Shown piece after piece: positions 13,621 through 13,696 of a DNA stretch of 13,696 nt (within the stretch, counting starts at the first letter, position 1; each line of letters starts with the position of its first letter). Source of the stretch: RYN-431 sp036388295 (GTDB lineage: Bacteria; Planctomycetota; Phycisphaerae; Tepidisphaerales; Tepidisphaeraceae). The DNA lies in NCBI GenBank assembly GCA_036388295.1, contig DASVSC010000290.1, positions 1 through 13,696 of the forward strand, read 5' to 3'. The notes below the pieces were generated by a model. That model had not been told where the DNA came from. It saw only the letters and a list, made by a program, of their open reading frames with translations, and made no database searches. A program made the position numbers and the translations under genes.

Positions 13621-13696
13621 TGGCCGCGGGTGTGAACCCGCGCGAAACGATTTACTGCCGCCAAACCGAATCGAGCGTTCGACGGTTTCGCGCGGG
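13621..13696. repeat. Second inverted pair of CCGCGGGTGTGAACCCGCG palindromes, cut by the window end
   Basis: Arm 1 (13622-13648) begins GGCCGCGGGTGTGAACCCGC and ends GCGAAAC, the same repeat as in dnaX with GAAAC in place of GAGAAC. The right arm begins GTTTCGCGCGGG at 13685-13696 and is cut off; the 12 visible bases are exactly the reverse complement of 13637-13648. The spacer is 36 nt. Like the dnaX copy, T precedes GGCC. It lies upstream of pgeF, apparently in a gap. Confidence 0.9.

Overview
This is a GC-rich bacterial window whose genes are densely packed and whose gaps are filled with palindromic repeats. The layout suggests a Planctomycetota genome, possibly Phycisphaerae. The supports are GC-saturated third codon positions, a TMTC-like multipass protein with C-terminal TPR-like repeats, and short inverted repeats in several gaps. 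The phylum call is inference; no rRNA or marker alignment is available.

Left third (1-4915, + strand): the 3' end of a complex I operon, nuoL (5' end outside the window), nuoM and nuoN. These are the three antiporter-like proton-pumping membrane subunits. Middle (5113-7221): a class I SAM methyltransferase on the minus strand and a CmoA-like carboxy-SAM synthase on the plus strand. They diverge from a 141-nt promoter region centred on a 12-bp inverted repeat. A small minus-strand lipoprotein converges on the CmoA-like gene. Next (7266-9792, minus): dnaX (tau/gamma subunit of DNA polymerase III) followed by ybaB/ebfC, with no recR after it. Then on the plus strand come a possible small membrane protein and an omega-amidase of the YafV type. 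The right end, on the minus strand, holds pgeF (laccase-domain purine nucleoside phosphorylase family) translationally coupled to the TMTC-like membrane protein.

Two observations stand out. First, dnaX carries a run of nine adenines just after the AAA+/domain III part. A slip of one nucleotide in either direction meets a stop within a few codons, so the gene looks built to make a short gamma form of 391-392 residues beside the 662-residue tau. Second, four unrelated palindromic repeat families occur here: TGGGCAG heptamers, CCCTCTCCCGG, CCACGGAGACACGGAG and CCGCGGGTGTGAACCCGCG. Each occurs as two copies facing each other across a short spacer, and one such pair sits in frame inside dnaX, 48 nt downstream of the adenine run. 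The best candidate for a less described system is the divergent CmoA-like/methyltransferase pair.

No tRNA, rRNA, SRP RNA, CRISPR array, transposase gene or origin was recognised, and no gene-free stretch exceeds 300 nt.
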